Part shown: in pieces, positions 8,657-16,945 of the stretch
How the letters are laid out: the number at the start of each line of letters is the position of its first letter
How positions within the stretch are numbered: position 1 is the stretch's first letter
Source of the DNA: a virus
Length of the DNA stretch: 34,228 nt
IMG/VR virus record: IMGVR_UViG_3300017989_000277
Coordinates: 1 to 34,228 of that record
Direction: 5' to 3' (one strand)
Made by a program: the position numbers and the translations under genes
The notes under the pieces: generated by a model
What the model was told of the DNA's origin: nothing
What the model saw: only the letters and a program-made list of their open reading frames with translations
Database searches by the model: none

Positions 8657-8901
8657 GCGAGGAGCCGGCGGGGGAGGTCGTCCTGGTCAAGGCGGACCCA
8701 ACTGCCGTCGTCCTGTCTCGCCGCGCGCGCTGGGACTTCAGGTGTCGCGCGGTCCAGCGGTCTCCGGAGCTGACGTCCTGGAACATCGGGTGGGCAGAGA
8801 CGCTCACGCTGACGCCGAACGAGGCCGTCAAGCTCTACCGCAGGATGGTCTCGCTCGCCAAGCGCGAGTCGAAGGCCCTGGAGAAGCTGGCTAACCAATG
8901 A
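8536..8901 (+). CDS. Frameshifted C-terminal half of tail assembly chaperone (gpT-like)
   Basis: This is the -1 frame extension of the 7796 gene; it has no ATG or GTG start after the zero-frame stop until deep in the segment, and is in frame 7796 minus 1. Its last 80 residues look like real protein ('VVLVKADPTAVVLSRRARWD', 'LTSWNIGWAETLTLTPNEAV', 'KLYRRMVSLAKRESKALEKL'). Its TGA overlaps the tape-measure ATG (ATGA at 8898-8901). If the slip is at 8530-8536 the fusion would be about 368 residues. The first 40 residues in this frame would be a poorly conserved linker. In known systems the T part contacts the tape measure. Confidence 0.6.
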   Translation, partial: YCAATHAHSEGPQGAAREAQGGNPGCQRISELGWLRRRWLGEEPAGEVVLVKADPTAVVLSRRARWDFRCRAVQRSPELTSWNIGWAETLTLTPNEAVKLYRRMVSLAKRESKALEKLANQ

Positions 8902-11372
8902 CCTCCCTCCGCACCTACATCGACATCATCGGCCGCGACCTGGCGAGCGGGGCATTCCGCCGCGTCGGCGCGTCGGCGACGAAGATGGGGGCGAACGTGC
9001 GCCTGGCGAACGCCGGGATACAGACCTCCATGAACAAGATGTCGCGCTACTTCCTGGCGCGCGACATCGGGGCCGGGATGCTCCGGATCGGGAGAGGCGT
9101 GGTTCGCGCGTTCGGTGCGGCGACGGAGTCTGCGGCCGAGTTCGAGTACGGCCTGGCGTCTGTCGGCGCGATCACGAAGGCCACGACCGGCGAGATGCGC
9201 CTCCTGACCCAGGCGGCGACCAAGGCGGGCATCGAAACGCAGTTTTCCCCGCAGCAGGCGGTGGAGGGGCTTCAGAATCTCGCCACGGCGGGGCAGAACG
9301 CCCGTCAGGCGACGTCGACCCTCATCCCCGTCCTCAACCTCGCGGCCGGGTCGATGGGCCAGCTGGGCGTGGGAGAGGCGGCCAACGCCGTCGTCGGTAC
9401 TCTCAACGCCTATCAGCTGGGCACCGACAAGGCCGCCGGGGTCACAGACAAACTCCTGCGGATCACGCAGCTGACAAATTTCCAGGCGCGCGACTTCTCC
9501 GTTGGACTATCCAAGGCGGCGGCTGCGGGGGCGACGTTCGACCAGTCGATGGACGACGTGCTCGTGACGATGGGTCTCCTGCGCAACAGGAATATCGACG
9601 CATCCGTGTCCGCGACAGCTGTCCGCGAGGCCATCCGTCGCCTCGGAGCTGACAAGCGCGCGCAGGAGGCTGTCGGCAAGTACGTCGAGATCTTCGACGA
9701 CCAGGGGCAGATGCGGTCGTTCGTCGACATCACGCAGGACCTCGCCGTCGCTACAGATAACCTGACGGACAAGGAGAGGAACGCCGTCGTCGCCCGGGGG
9801 TTCGGGGCGCGCGGCCTGATCGCATTCAACGCCATCTCGAAGGCGCAGTCCACCGTCATGCGCGACGGGCGAGAGGTCACCCTGAAGGGGGCCGAGGCGA
9901 TCGCACACCTCCGCAACGAGCTTGATGATGCCGAGGGCACTGCCGAGGAGTTCAAGAACCAGCTACTCGCGACAGCGAAGGGGCAGCGCATCCTGCTCGA
10001 GGGAACACGCGAAACCCTGTCCGTCAAGATCGGCGAGGGGATCGCCGCCACGCTGGCGCCGGTCGTCAGCGCCCTCACCTCGTCGGGAAACGCGCTGATC
10101 CGCATCCTCGATGCGGTCCCCATGCCGCTGAAGCGCATCGTCTCTGGCATGGGGATGCTGAGCACCGGGGCGATCGCGCTGACGGGGTCTATCGTCTTCA
10201 TGAACGCCGCGCTGGGCATGTTCGGCATCCGCCTCCGCACCGTTGGGTGGCAGATCGCCAAGGTACTGCTCATCGCCGCGCCGCTGACGGCCGTATTCGC
10301 AGGTATCGGCGTGGGCGTTTACGGGGTCGTGCGGGCCATCCAGCGGGGGAACGGACAGGCGGCGAGCAGCTGGAAGGAGTTCTTTGCCCAGGTGAAGTTC
10401 GGCTTCAAGGGCGTGCTCGACCTGTTCAGCAGCGGGGCGCTATCGGGAGAGGTGTCGGCAGAACTCGAGAAGGCCAACCGGCAGGGGCTCGGGAGATTCC
10501 TGACCCGCGCCGCCGAGACCATCGACAACCTCAAGCGTTTCTGGAGCGGGATGGTCGGCCAGTTCGAGGCCGGACTCCACCGTCTCGACCGGCCGCTGGC
10601 CAACCTGAGGCGAACGTTCGACAGGGTCTTCGGCCGCTGGTCATCCGGTGCCCGCGATGCGACAGAGGGCGCAGACGGCTGGACCAACGCTGGACGCGGA
10701 GTGGGAGACACGATCATTCGCATCTCAGAGGCCATTCTGAAGGTCACGGACGCGCTTCTCCCCCTCGCAGGGGCATTCGCCAGGGCATTCCATCCGGACA
10801 ACATCAAGGCGTTCGCTGAGTCGATCGTCACCATCGCCGACGCCATCGCAGCGATCGCGCACGGCGTCGAGGTCGTCGGGCGCTTCCTCGTTCAGCGTCG
10901 TGTGCGACGGAGCGATGTCGCCCGCATCCAGGCTGGGGAGGCAGGCGGGCTCATTGGCGTAGGCGAGGCGTATGGCGGCGCGGCAGAGGGTGTCTCGCGC
11001 ACTCTCGCTGGTAGGCTTGAGGGCGCCCAGCTTACACAGGCGCAACGCACCGCGCTCGCTCAGCAAGCGTACGAGATCACCGCCGAACAGCACCGGCTGG
11101 ACGAGATGCCGCACATGTCGCCCGAAATCACGAGGGCAATTGATGCGGGCATGACTGGCCAAGAAGCGATTCGTCAGCGGATGGATAGCCTGCTCGGTGA
11201 GTTCGGGCGGGCCATCGACAGGATGGAGCGGGCGACCGCATCGAAGCAGAAGATCGAAATCCTAAACAATATCGACTGGAACTCGGTCCAGCGCGGGCAG
11301 TCCAGAGCGGTGGTCGACGAACTCGATTCAGACCTGGCCGGAGAACTCGGCCAGTCCGTGCAGGGGCCGTAG
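8898..11372 (+). CDS. Tail tape measure protein
   Basis: 824 residues. Residues about 70-330 match the TP901-type tape-measure core: '[20 protein letters not shown]', '[20 protein letters not shown]', and '[20 protein letters not shown]'. Two hydrophobic segments follow near residues 415-440 ([20 protein letters not shown]) and 450-475 ([20 protein letters not shown]). The rest is helical. At roughly 0.15 nm per residue in known phages the tail would be about 120 nm. The protein sets tail length and later passes through the tube. I see no lysozyme or peptidase domain. Confidence 0.9.
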   Translation: MTSLRTYIDIIGRDLASGAFRRVGASATKMGANVRLANAGIQTSMNKMSRYFLARDIGAGMLRIGRGVVRAFGAATESAAEFEYGLASVGAITKATTGEMRLLTQAATKAGIETQFSPQQAVEGLQNLATAGQNARQATSTLIPVLNLAAGSMGQLGVGEAANAVVGTLNAYQLGTDKAAGVTDKLLRITQLTNFQARDFSVGLSKAAAAGATFDQSMDDVLVTMGLLRNRNIDASVSATAVREAIRRLGADKRAQEAVGKYVEIFDDQGQMRSFVDITQDLAVATDNLTDKERNAVVARGFGARGLIAFNAISKAQSTVMRDGREVTLKGAEAIAHLRNELDDAEGTAEEFKNQLLATAKGQRILLEGTRETLSVKIGEGIAATLAPVVSALTSSGNALIRILDAVPMPLKRIVSGMGMLSTGAIALTGSIVFMNAALGMFGIRLRTVGWQIAKVLLIAAPLTAVFAGIGVGVYGVVRAIQRGNGQAASSWKEFFAQVKFGFKGVLDLFSSGALSGEVSAELEKANRQGLGRFLTRAAETIDNLKRFWSGMVGQFEAGLHRLDRPLANLRRTFDRVFGRWSSGARDATEGADGWTNAGRGVGDTIIRISEAILKVTDALLPLAGAFARAFHPDNIKAFAESIVTIADAIAAIAHGVEVVGRFLVQRRVRRSDVARIQAGEAGGLIGVGEAYGGAAEGVSRTLAGRLEGAQLTQAQRTALAQQAYEITAEQHRLDEMPHMSPEITRAIDAGMTGQEAIRQRMDSLLGEFGRAIDRMERATASKQKIEILNNIDWNSVQRGQSRAVVDELDSDLAGELGQSVQGP

Positions 11373-11375
11373 ACG

Positions 11376-11930
11376 ATGGTTGAGCACGCAGACCTTTCTG
11401 GGAACCGCGCAACGTACCGCGGATCTCTCACGTCGCTCGAGGACGGCGAGCAACTGCTGTTCCACACCGAGCCGAAGAACATCGCCTACAGCGCGGAGCG
11501 GCGCGACGTGGACGAGTTGCCCTTCGGCCACTCGCACGAGGTGTCCACGTACTCGGGGACCGCGTCTGAGCGCGTGTCGTTCGACATCGAGTACCGCCGC
11601 GGCGTACTCCAGTACCTACACGGATGGGGCCGCGACCAGGCGATCGAACAGATGGAGGAGTTCCGACGGTTCGTCCGCGCCCACCTTGCGACGCCGGAGT
11701 ACCCGGATGGCCTCCTCGGCGGTGCGCCGCCTGAGTTGCACCTCGATCTTCCAGGCCGTCTTTCGCTGAAGGCCTGCCTCATCGCGACCAATTTCACGCA
11801 GCCAGACCATGACGACATCGACCTCATCGGCGGGCTGCGGCGGTTCATGTGTGGCCTCCGATTCCGCGAGGCACCGCCGGTCCGCATGACCTACAACCAG
11901 CTTCGCCAGGTGGGGTACTTCAGATGGTAG
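11376..11930 (+). CDS. CIS-tube / Afp7-like baseplate tube adaptor
   Basis: 184 residues, starting 3 nt after the tape measure. The first 80 residues have the order of the contractile injection system tube family: a 'GEQLLFHTEPKNIAYSAERR' strand-loop-strand (family pattern 'F-x-x-N-P-x-x-x-x-x-s'), then 'FGHSHEVSTYSGTASERVSF' followed by DIEY (family pattern 'f-x-G-x-x-x-e-x-l-s-f-x-l-x-f-D'). In Afp and PVC particles this protein links the tube to the hub, and the gene order here (tape measure, this gene, small LysM-like gene, hub) is the same. The last 40 residues are Arg-rich beta-strands. Confidence 0.6.
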   Translation: MVEHADLSGNRATYRGSLTSLEDGEQLLFHTEPKNIAYSAERRDVDELPFGHSHEVSTYSGTASERVSFDIEYRRGVLQYLHGWGRDQAIEQMEEFRRFVRAHLATPEYPDGLLGGAPPELHLDLPGRLSLKACLIATNFTQPDHDDIDLIGGLRRFMCGLRFREAPPVRMTYNQLRQVGYFRW

Positions 11931-12280
11931 CCGAACTCCAGCGCACAAGCCGCTACCGGTACTGCTACGTCCTCTACGACGACGACGGCATTCCGTACCT
12001 CACCGAGCGCGAGCCGTACCTGTTCCGTGCCCTGAACGACAACGCGTCTGTTATTGCCCGGGGTGACGACCACTGGCCGGCGCTGGCCGACCGCGCGTAC
12101 CACCCGGAGGAGCTAGCCTGCAACGAGTGGTGGGCAATCCTCGACTTCCAGCCATCTGACGACCGCGAGCCGGTCATCGACCCGACTCTCGCCATCGAGG
12201 CGGGGACAGAGATCGTCACCCCGAGCCGCAGGACGAAGGCGCTCCTCATCCGGGGGGAGGAACGGAGGCGTGAGGCGTGA
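11924..12280 (+). CDS. Small gp53/LysM-like baseplate protein
   Basis: 118 residues from ATG 11924, overlapping the previous gene by 7 nt. An in-frame ATG at 11849 exists but would lie deep inside that gene and adds residues that look like a shadow. Residues about 5-75 ('RYRYCYVLYDDDGIPYLTER', 'VIARGDDHWPALADRAYH') resemble the gp53 and LysM-like small proteins that sit between tube adaptor and hub in contractile particles. It would help assemble the inner baseplate. The call rests on size, context and the W-x-x-L-A pattern. Confidence 0.5.
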   Translation: MVAELQRTSRYRYCYVLYDDDGIPYLTEREPYLFRALNDNASVIARGDDHWPALADRAYHPEELACNEWWAILDFQPSDDREPVIDPTLAIEAGTEIVTPSRRTKALLIRGEERRREA

Positions 12281-13632
12281 CGGCGGCCTACGTCTGGATG
12301 ACCCTCGTCGACGCCGACGCAGGGGACGTCCCGTCCACCGGGACGGCGATTGAGGAACTCCTCCGCGACCGATTCCTCGGGATGCAGTACACCGAGCGTG
12401 CGCACGGCGTAGACAAGTGTGTCCTGCGGCTGAACAACCAGGACATGAAGCTCCACGACGACCCGCTGTTTCGCGTCGGCCAGGCCTTCGAGGTCGCGCA
12501 CGGGTACGAGTGGCAGATGTCTGTCCCTCACCGTGTGACGGTCCGCAAGGCACGCGGGGATAACCCGCTCGAGGTCGTCATGTTCGGCGAGCTGGGCGAC
12601 CTCGACGACGACCCGGTAAAGCGGGTGTGGCACAATAAAACGGATGACTTTATCGTGCGCGACGTGCTTGATCGTCGAGGGTACACCGGCGGCCTCGACA
12701 TCGACCCGACAAAGGGCTCCCGCGAGTCCGTCTCACAGAGGACCAGCGACGCGCGATTCCTGTACAAGCTGGCCGACCGCAACGGCTACATCATCTGGAT
12801 GGACGCCGACGGGTTCCATTTCCGAGACCGCGATCTCGCCGCTATCCCGTCCCATCGGATGGAATACGGGACCGATCCGTTGTTCGGCGCAGTCACGGGG
12901 CGACCGGACATCCAGACCGACACGTCGCGTGACCTCGTCAAGGTGACCGTGTGGTCGCGCGATCCGGACCAGAACAAGCTCCTCGGCGCAGAGTACGGTC
13001 CGAACGAGGCGACCGACGAGGTGGCGCTCGGGATGGTAGAGGAGGTCGGTGACCCAGACGATCTCTCCAGCAAGCGCGAGAAGCGCGTCACGAAGACGAT
13101 CGAGCGCAACATCGGCGTAGCGACAGAGGACGAGCGCGTCGCCCGGGCCCGGTCTATCTACCGCAAGCGGACCCTCGGGCGCTACACGATGGAGGTCCCG
13201 CTCCAGGGAGACCCGACCATTCGCCCGCGCCAGGTACACGAGTGGGTCAACCTCGCCGACGCCCACTCGGGCACGTGGTGGCTCGAGGAGGTCGTCACCG
13301 ACATCGGCCCCGGGTACCGACAGCAGGGTCGCTACCTCAGAGACGCGCTGGGCAAGCTCTACACGGCCAGTGCGAAGCCGGTCCGGCGGCGTCCGAATAC
13401 TGCGGCTGCCGAGCCGGGCACGTTCGACCCGGACGACCCGAACCTGAAGCAGAGGCGTATCTGGCTCCGCGAGAATGGACAGTGGCGCGCCGGGTACGAG
13501 TACGTCGACAGCTCTGGGAACAAGGGAGGCCAGCGCACGCTGACCGCCGAGGAGCGGGCGCAGATGACCGCCGAGGAGCAGGCGGCGTTTGAGGCGGCTG
13601 CTGGCAACCTGGAGGGGAACGTAGTCATATGA
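12277..13632 (+). CDS. Baseplate hub protein (gpD / gp27-like)
   Basis: 451 residues from GTG 12277 (GTGA overlap). The first part, residues about 30-330, follows the gpD/gp27/VgrG N-terminal pattern: short beta-barrel strands, then 'SARFLYKLADRNGYIIWMDA'-type segment (here DARFLYKLADRNGYIIWMDA), a common mark of hub proteins, followed by 'GFHFRDRD'. A tail from about 375 to 451 is Pro- and Glu-rich ('EERAQMTAEEQAAFEAAAGN'). It would form the trimer hub that carries the spike encoded next. Confidence 0.75.
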   Translation: MTAAYVWMTLVDADAGDVPSTGTAIEELLRDRFLGMQYTERAHGVDKCVLRLNNQDMKLHDDPLFRVGQAFEVAHGYEWQMSVPHRVTVRKARGDNPLEVVMFGELGDLDDDPVKRVWHNKTDDFIVRDVLDRRGYTGGLDIDPTKGSRESVSQRTSDARFLYKLADRNGYIIWMDADGFHFRDRDLAAIPSHRMEYGTDPLFGAVTGRPDIQTDTSRDLVKVTVWSRDPDQNKLLGAEYGPNEATDEVALGMVEEVGDPDDLSSKREKRVTKTIERNIGVATEDERVARARSIYRKRTLGRYTMEVPLQGDPTIRPRQVHEWVNLADAHSGTWWLEEVVTDIGPGYRQQGRYLRDALGKLYTASAKPVRRRPNTAAAEPGTFDPDDPNLKQRRIWLRENGQWRAGYEYVDSSGNKGGQRTLTAEERAQMTAEEQAAFEAAAGNLEGNVVI

Positions 13633-14261
13633 CCAGCGACGTCCACAACCCAGAGGGCATTCGCTGTGCCCGCGAGCGCGGAGACAGGATCTGGGGTCTG
13701 TACTCCGGCGAGGTCGTCCTGCGCGAGGGGGATGACGGCGCGCCGAATACGCGTGACGGAGTCATCCTGGGGCGGTGCAAGGTACGCATCCCTGGTCTGT
13801 CCGACGAGATGGCGTGGTGCTATCCACGCGGAAGCGGACGCGACCGCGGCGGGCGCCAGGAGTCGCCGCCCGTCGGCGCGAAGGTGCTGATCCAGTTCGT
13901 CGACGGCGATCCGGACCAGCCGAGGTGGGAGTACGACCACGCCGACCAGTCCGAGGCCTACCCGGAGCGCGAGCACGCCGACGTGATGGTCGACGGCGAC
14001 ATGAATTTCAGATTCATCCGCGACCGCCGCGAGGGTCAGCAGTACGCGAGTTTCCAGGTCGTCAAGCAGATCGGCAGCAGCGAGCAGACCGTTGCCGAGT
14101 TGACGTTCATCATCACAGACGGGGATACAGGAGGCTGTTCCGTTCGTCTCCACGGCGTCACCGGCCTGGCGCTCGAGAGCGACGGCGTCGTCCAGGTCGC
14201 CGGCGGGTCCGGGACGACGATCGATAATCGCCCCGTCTTCCCGACAAGCAAGGTGATCTGA
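13629..14261 (+). CDS. Baseplate spike protein, gpV / gp5 OB-fold type
   Basis: 210 residues with ATGA overlap to the hub. Residues about 25-95 form an OB-like domain ('SGEVVLREGDDG', 'GRCKVRIPGLSDEMAWCYP', 'PPVGAKVLIQFVDGDPDQPR'), the standard 'G-r-v-k-V-r-i-P' and 'P-x-v-G-x-x-V-l-V-x-F-x-x-G-d-x-x-x-P' motifs of gpV/gp5/VgrG spikes. The C-terminus has short beta repeats ('GVTGLALESDGVVQVAGGSG') that may make a needle base. No lysozyme insert as in T4 gp5. Confidence 0.8.
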   Translation: MTSDVHNPEGIRCARERGDRIWGLYSGEVVLREGDDGAPNTRDGVILGRCKVRIPGLSDEMAWCYPRGSGRDRGGRQESPPVGAKVLIQFVDGDPDQPRWEYDHADQSEAYPEREHADVMVDGDMNFRFIRDRREGQQYASFQVVKQIGSSEQTVAELTFIITDGDTGGCSVRLHGVTGLALESDGVVQVAGGSGTTIDNRPVFPTSKVI

Positions 14262-15031
14262 TGGTGTGGGATCCCGCCAGTATCGTTTGCCAGTACATGC
14301 CGGCCATCCCGGACAACATCGATCTCTGCTTCCCAGGCGGCTTCTGCCTATCGAACGTCTACACCGAGATCGGCAAGATTCCGAGTGCGGCCGACATCCC
14401 GCTACAGCTGTTTTCGCAACTCGGCCCGGCGCTGGCCCCGCTACAGCCGTTCTTCACCCAGCTGGATACCGTCCTGGCGCTGTTCAAGTGCGCCACGGCG
14501 GTCCCGGACGCCATCGCGTCGCTCGACCCCGGGGCAATCTTCGATTGCATCCCGGAGCTGGTGGATAAGATAAACCAACTCCTTAACCTAATTCCGCAGC
14601 TGTCGCTCCCGAAATTAGTTAAAGCATTGATCATTGCGGTCGCGCAGCTGCTCGAGGGAATCGCGGCCGACTTCCAGTACCTCCAGACGGAATTCCAGCG
14701 AGCGCTCGACGCCATCGACCGCGCAGCGGACCTCGGGGATGTGGAGTTGTCGGGGTTCCTCCAGTGCCGGCAGGACAACCTCGCCACCGCCGGGGACTCG
14801 ATGGCGGCTGCGCTCCAGGGGATCGGCCGCATCATCCTGCTGATCAATATCCTCATCGGCCTCTTTGGTGGGCCAGAGGTGCCGTGCTTCTCGGACGCGA
14901 TTGACCCGGACGTACTCGAGCCGCTGATCGAGTTCCTTCTCGCGCTTGCCGCGTTCCTCCGTCAGCTGGCGGCGCTCATTCCTGACCCGCAGCTGGCCAT
15001 CACTCTCGCCCTCGGAGAACAGCGATGCTGA
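14261..15031 (+). CDS. Unknown helical, hydrophobic protein of the baseplate cluster
   Basis: 256 residues; TGATG overlap with the spike gene. I do not recognise it. It is rich in Leu/Ile with long helices and hydrophobic runs (for example 'IGRIILLINILIGLFGG' near residue 188 and 'LIEFLLALAAFLRQLAALIP' near 226), and several isolated Cys. Position between spike and gp25-like genes indicates a tail tip or baseplate role, perhaps a membrane-contact or chaperone protein. A stretch of unusual codons (ATA, TTA, CTA, CTT) sits at 14563-14637. Confidence 0.6.
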   Translation: MVWDPASIVCQYMPAIPDNIDLCFPGGFCLSNVYTEIGKIPSAADIPLQLFSQLGPALAPLQPFFTQLDTVLALFKCATAVPDAIASLDPGAIFDCIPELVDKINQLLNLIPQLSLPKLVKALIIAVAQLLEGIAADFQYLQTEFQRALDAIDRAADLGDVELSGFLQCRQDNLATAGDSMAAALQGIGRIILLINILIGLFGGPEVPCFSDAIDPDVLEPLIEFLLALAAFLRQLAALIPDPQLAITLALGEQRC

Positions 15032-15402
15032 AGGACCAAATAGGAGAGGGGCTCACGTGGCCCGTACAGACTGACGGCAAGGGTGGGCTCGCCGAGGCCA
15101 GCGGGTTCGATCTACTCGACGCCGACGTGGCGCTGCTCATCGGTATCCAGCAGGGCGAGCTGCGCTGGGACATGCGGCGCGGGACCAAGGATATGCGCCT
15201 CCTACACCGGAAGTACAGAGGCGACGTCCGCAACGCCATCACGCGGGAACGGGTCGTCGACGTTCTGTCTCGCGACGAACCACGCGTTCGCCCACTCGGT
15301 GCGACCGCAGAACAGATTGCCGACAAGCTCCGCATCGTGACAACGTACGCCCCCCTGGGATACACTCGGGGCGAGGGGCGGAGCACCGTAACGGAGGTGT
15401 AG
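15025..15402 (+). CDS. gp25-like baseplate wedge protein
   Basis: 125 residues, overlapping the previous gene by 7 nt. It fits the GPW/gp25 family in length and in its strand-helix order: 'GEGLTWPVQTDGKGGLAEAS' at the start, a 'DVALLIGIQQGELRWDMRRG' helix, and 'ALLHRKY'-type turn (here RLLHRKYRGDVRNAI), ending with 'PRVRP' and beta-strands. gp25 links wedge to sheath at the base of the tail. The next gene, J-like, is its usual partner. Confidence 0.8.
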   Translation: MLKDQIGEGLTWPVQTDGKGGLAEASGFDLLDADVALLIGIQQGELRWDMRRGTKDMRLLHRKYRGDVRNAITRERVVDVLSRDEPRVRPLGATAEQIADKLRIVTTYAPLGYTRGEGRSTVTEV

Positions 15403-15403
15403 G

Positions 15404-16945
15404 GTGAGCCTGCCCCAGCCGAACGACTATACTGCCCGCGACTACGACACGCTGAAGGCGCGTCTACGGTCGCTGTGGCTCTCGGTCTTCCCGACCTACC
15501 CCGTGGACGCCAACGGCAACCCGGGCAACATCCTACGCGAGTTGTTCGCGCACGTCGGCGACACGTTCCACTACTACCTCGACGCCATGGCCCGCGAGAC
15601 CCGATGGGGGTCCGCCAGAACGCGCAAGGCCATGATTTCGCTCGGGAAGGTGTACGGATTCGAACTCCAGGGTGCGTCGGCGGCGACCTGCGATGTAACG
15701 CTGTCGAGGTCCGCGCTGGCACCAGGAGAGACGCTATCGATCGCGGCTGGCACGGTGGTGAAGACATCGGCGGTCAACAGCCCGGTACGCGGCGAGACGC
15801 AGGCCGCGCTCGATCTCTCGGATGGGGTGGCATCCTCTGGCGACGTCGCCTGGGAGCACTCCGAGACGAGGTCGGAAACCTTCGCCGCCAACGGACAGCC
15901 GAACCAGGAACTGTATCTCGGGTACGCGCCGTATCTAGACGGGTCCATCGGCATTACCACGGCTGCTGGGACGTGGTCGGAGGTCGACAACCACCTATCC
16001 TCGGACCCGACTGATCTGCATTTCACGATTCGCGTCGACCAGAACGACCACGCATGGGCGCGCTGCGGCGACGGGTCGCTCGGCGCACTGTGGGACGGGT
16101 CTATCGCTGTCGCGTATAAGACCGGCGGAGGTGTCTCGGGCAACGTTGATGCTGGTGCTCTCGTGGAAATCGAGGGGACGTTCGTCGGGAGCCTCGGTAC
16201 TGCCGTGACGCTGACGGCCACCAATGCATCCGGTGCGTCCGGCGGCGAGGCACGCGAGACGGTCAACGCCGCGCGGGACCGCGCGCGGTCGTACATCACG
16301 GCCCTGTCGAGAACGGTCAGCCGCTCGGACTACGAGACGCGTGCACTCCAGGTCTCTGGCGTCGGCCGCGCGCTCATGCTGACGAGCGACGATACTACAG
16401 ACATCGACGAGAACCGCGGTCGCCTGTACATCGTTCCGACCAACGGAGGGACCGCGTCGTCGGCGCTGCTCGCTGCGGTCATGAACGAGATCGACGTCAA
16501 CTACCCGCCGACCATTACGTTCCAGTACGACGTACTCACTGCGGTTTATCAGACGGTCGACGTCGAGGTTCGCGGTGCACTGGCGCAGGGGTACACCTGG
16601 GCGACGGCCCAGACGCTCGTCGACCAGGCCCTCTCCGAGCTGTTCGAGCCGATCGTCAGCCGGACACGGACCGTCGAGGGCGTCCAGCTGACGCTGGGCG
16701 AGGCGAACCCATACGTAGACTTCGGGTACAACTACAAGGACGAGGACGGAGACCCGGCTGGCGAGCTGGCATGGAGCGACGTCTACAACATCGTTCGCGA
16801 CCTTGCGTGCTTCCGCAAGCTGGCGCCGGGTGACGACGGGTTGAAGCTCAACAGCCAATCAGACGACGTACTCCTTTCCCTGCATAGATTCCCGGCCCTC
16901 GGGTCGGTTACGCTCCGCGACGAGACGGGGGCGGCGGTGTCCTGA
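15404..16945 (+). CDS. Baseplate J-like wedge protein
   Basis: 513 residues from GTG 15404, directly after the gp25-like stop. N-terminal 'YTARDYDTLKARLRSLWLSV' and 'NPGNILRELFAHVGDTFHYY' are typical of gpJ/gp6-like wedge proteins. Middle beta segments include 'LAPGETLSIAAGTVVKT'. The region about 290-320 with 'ARDRARSYITALSRTVSRSD' and 'YETRALQVSGVGRALML' is the conserved J family helix-turn. Wedge assembly around the hub is the expected role. Third in a gp25-J-gpI ordering, although lectin genes intervene before gpI. Confidence 0.85.
   Translation: MSLPQPNDYTARDYDTLKARLRSLWLSVFPTYPVDANGNPGNILRELFAHVGDTFHYYLDAMARETRWGSARTRKAMISLGKVYGFELQGASAATCDVTLSRSALAPGETLSIAAGTVVKTSAVNSPVRGETQAALDLSDGVASSGDVAWEHSETRSETFAANGQPNQELYLGYAPYLDGSIGITTAAGTWSEVDNHLSSDPTDLHFTIRVDQNDHAWARCGDGSLGALWDGSIAVAYKTGGGVSGNVDAGALVEIEGTFVGSLGTAVTLTATNASGASGGEARETVNAARDRARSYITALSRTVSRSDYETRALQVSGVGRALMLTSDDTTDIDENRGRLYIVPTNGGTASSALLAAVMNEIDVNYPPTITFQYDVLTAVYQTVDVEVRGALAQGYTWATAQTLVDQALSELFEPIVSRTRTVEGVQLTLGEANPYVDFGYNYKDEDGDPAGELAWSDVYNIVRDLACFRKLAPGDDGLKLNSQSDDVLLSLHRFPALGSVTLRDETGAAVS

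Noticed and set aside
11849-11923. Longer start for the gp53-like gene
   Set aside because: The extra residues fall in another frame of the preceding gene and have no ribosome site.
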